A stretch of 5,607 nt of DNA, taken from contig MHDY01000014.1 of NCBI GenBank assembly GCA_001803705.1, forward strand, positions 16,740-22,346, in the 5' to 3' direction. Of this stretch, positions 5,398 to 5,607 are shown one piece after another (positions within the stretch are counted from its first letter, which is position 1; each line of letters begins with the position of its first letter). The position numbers and the translations under genes are program-made. The DNA is from Nitrospirae bacterium GWC2_56_14. Its GTDB lineage: Bacteria; Nitrospirota; UBA9217. The notes beneath the pieces are model-generated. The model ran no database searches and was not told the origin of the DNA. It worked only from the letters and a program-made list of their open reading frames with translations.

Positions 5398-5498
5398 ACC
5401 GCGAAGGCGCGAAGGTCGCGAGGAAATATTAAAGGCCTTACATGTTGAAGAACTTTGATTGTTTTTGACGTCCTCGCGCTCCTCGCGCCTCAGCGTGG
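5398..5498. repeat. Imperfect palindromic intergenic repeat with GCGAAGG-type tandem units
   Basis: The left arm (5398-5424) contains three successive 8-9-base units: GCGAAGGC, GCGAAGGTC and GCGAGGA. The right arm (5471-5498) is its inverted partner: TCCTCGCG, CTCCTCGCG and CCTCAGCG. Counting outward from the inner ends, 17 of the first 20 positions and about 20 of 27 are complementary. The arms enclose a 46-base AT-rich loop with the small palindrome AAGGCCTT. It resembles the dispersed CGCGAAGG-type palindromes I know from intergenic DNA of deltaproteobacteria and related groups. No transposase or target-site duplication is visible. It lies directly downstream of the receiver-domain gene and could fold as a large mRNA 3' hairpin. 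Confidence 0.65.
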
Positions 5499-5529
5499 CC
5501 CGCTTAATCGGCCATCGCGGTGAAAAGGT

Positions 5530-5607
5530 TCATGCCCTGTCCAGCGAGGTCCTGATCGTTCTCAACAGGTCCTTCGGCGAAACAGGCTTCTGCAGGAACT
5601 CCGGCCC
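5530..5607 (-). CDS. C-terminal end of a receiver (response-regulator) domain protein, 5' part outside the window
   Basis: The minus strand enters the window in frame and reads 25 codons to a TGA at 5530-5532: GPEFLQKPVSPKDLLRTIR followed by TSLDRA. FLQKP is the end of strand beta-5 of a CheY-like receiver domain, with the conserved lysine and the following cis-proline; SPKDLLRTIRTSLD is the final helix alpha-5. The protein ends right after this domain, so it is either a stand-alone response regulator or, just as likely, a hybrid histidine kinase with a C-terminal receiver. The aspartate that is phosphorylated lies outside. The direction matches the LuxR-type gene, but a gap of over 500 bases with repeats makes co-transcription unlikely. 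Confidence 0.85.
   Translation of the reverse strand, partial: GPEFLQKPVSPKDLLRTIRTSLDRA

Larger units (their letters stand above)
5023..5529. other. Gene-free region between the receiver-domain gene and the LuxR-type gene
   Basis: About 500 bases carry no convincing coding sequence on either strand. From left to right it holds the candidate promoter and palindromes (5094-5122), a possible three-way-junction RNA fold (5156-5222), an AT-rich stretch (about 5222-5280), a hairpin flanked by A and T runs (5319-5348), an imperfect palindromic repeat (5398-5498) and a small hairpin TGGCC/GGCCA (5496-5514) just after the receiver-domain stop. One open frame at 5222-5458 on the plus strand is not believable as a gene. 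Confidence 0.6.

Noticed and set aside
5222..5458. Open frame of 78 codons on the plus strand
   Set aside because: No good ribosome binding site, no recognisable protein features, it runs through the terminator-like hairpin and its last codons are the repeat arm.

Overview
The window suggests an anaerobic or microaerobic Gram-negative bacterium with a multi-haem or c-type cytochrome lifestyle, most likely a Desulfobacterota (Geobacter-like deltaproteobacterium) or Nitrospirota relative. This is inferred from the gene families: a DUF502 membrane protein, a DUF1573 protein fused to a c-type cytochrome, an exported rhodanese, a chemoreceptor whose hairpin tip I associate with deltaproteobacterial receptors, and GC-rich intergenic repeats built on a GCGAAGG motif. 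No ribosomal or other marker gene is present, so the assignment is tentative.

Every convincing gene is on the minus strand. From right to left (direction of transcription) they are: the last 25 codons of a receiver-domain protein (5530-5607); about 530 bases without a gene, holding an imperfect palindromic repeat, a terminator-like hairpin, a pair of hairpins with a conserved-looking joining strand, and the upstream region of the next gene with two small palindromes; a LuxR-type regulator with an odd central part (4365-4997); a 346-base gap with a good promoter; a 709-residue chemoreceptor (1889-4018); an exported single-domain rhodanese (1370-1822); a DUF1573-cytochrome c fusion with two haem motifs (616-1305); and a DUF502 membrane protein cut by the window start (1-497).

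The chemoreceptor, rhodanese and cytochrome genes are separated by only 66 and 64 bases, each with its own Shine-Dalgarno sequence and no convincing terminator between them, so they are probably one operon driven by a TTGCCA-N17-TACACT promoter just upstream of the chemoreceptor. The latter two products are predicted to be exported and the chemoreceptor has a periplasmic sensor, so all three meet in the periplasm. A redox- or sulfur-related sensing module is a reasonable inference, but nothing in the sequence names the ligand. The DUF502 gene appears to have its own promoter, placed so close to the GTG start that its mRNA may be leaderless.

I see no rRNA, tRNA, CRISPR array, transposase or phage gene. 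The most unusual items are the chemoreceptor's substituted tip and very long symmetrical coiled-coil arms, the diheme DUF1573 fusion, the degenerate LuxR sensor domain, and the unassigned structured region at 5156-5222.
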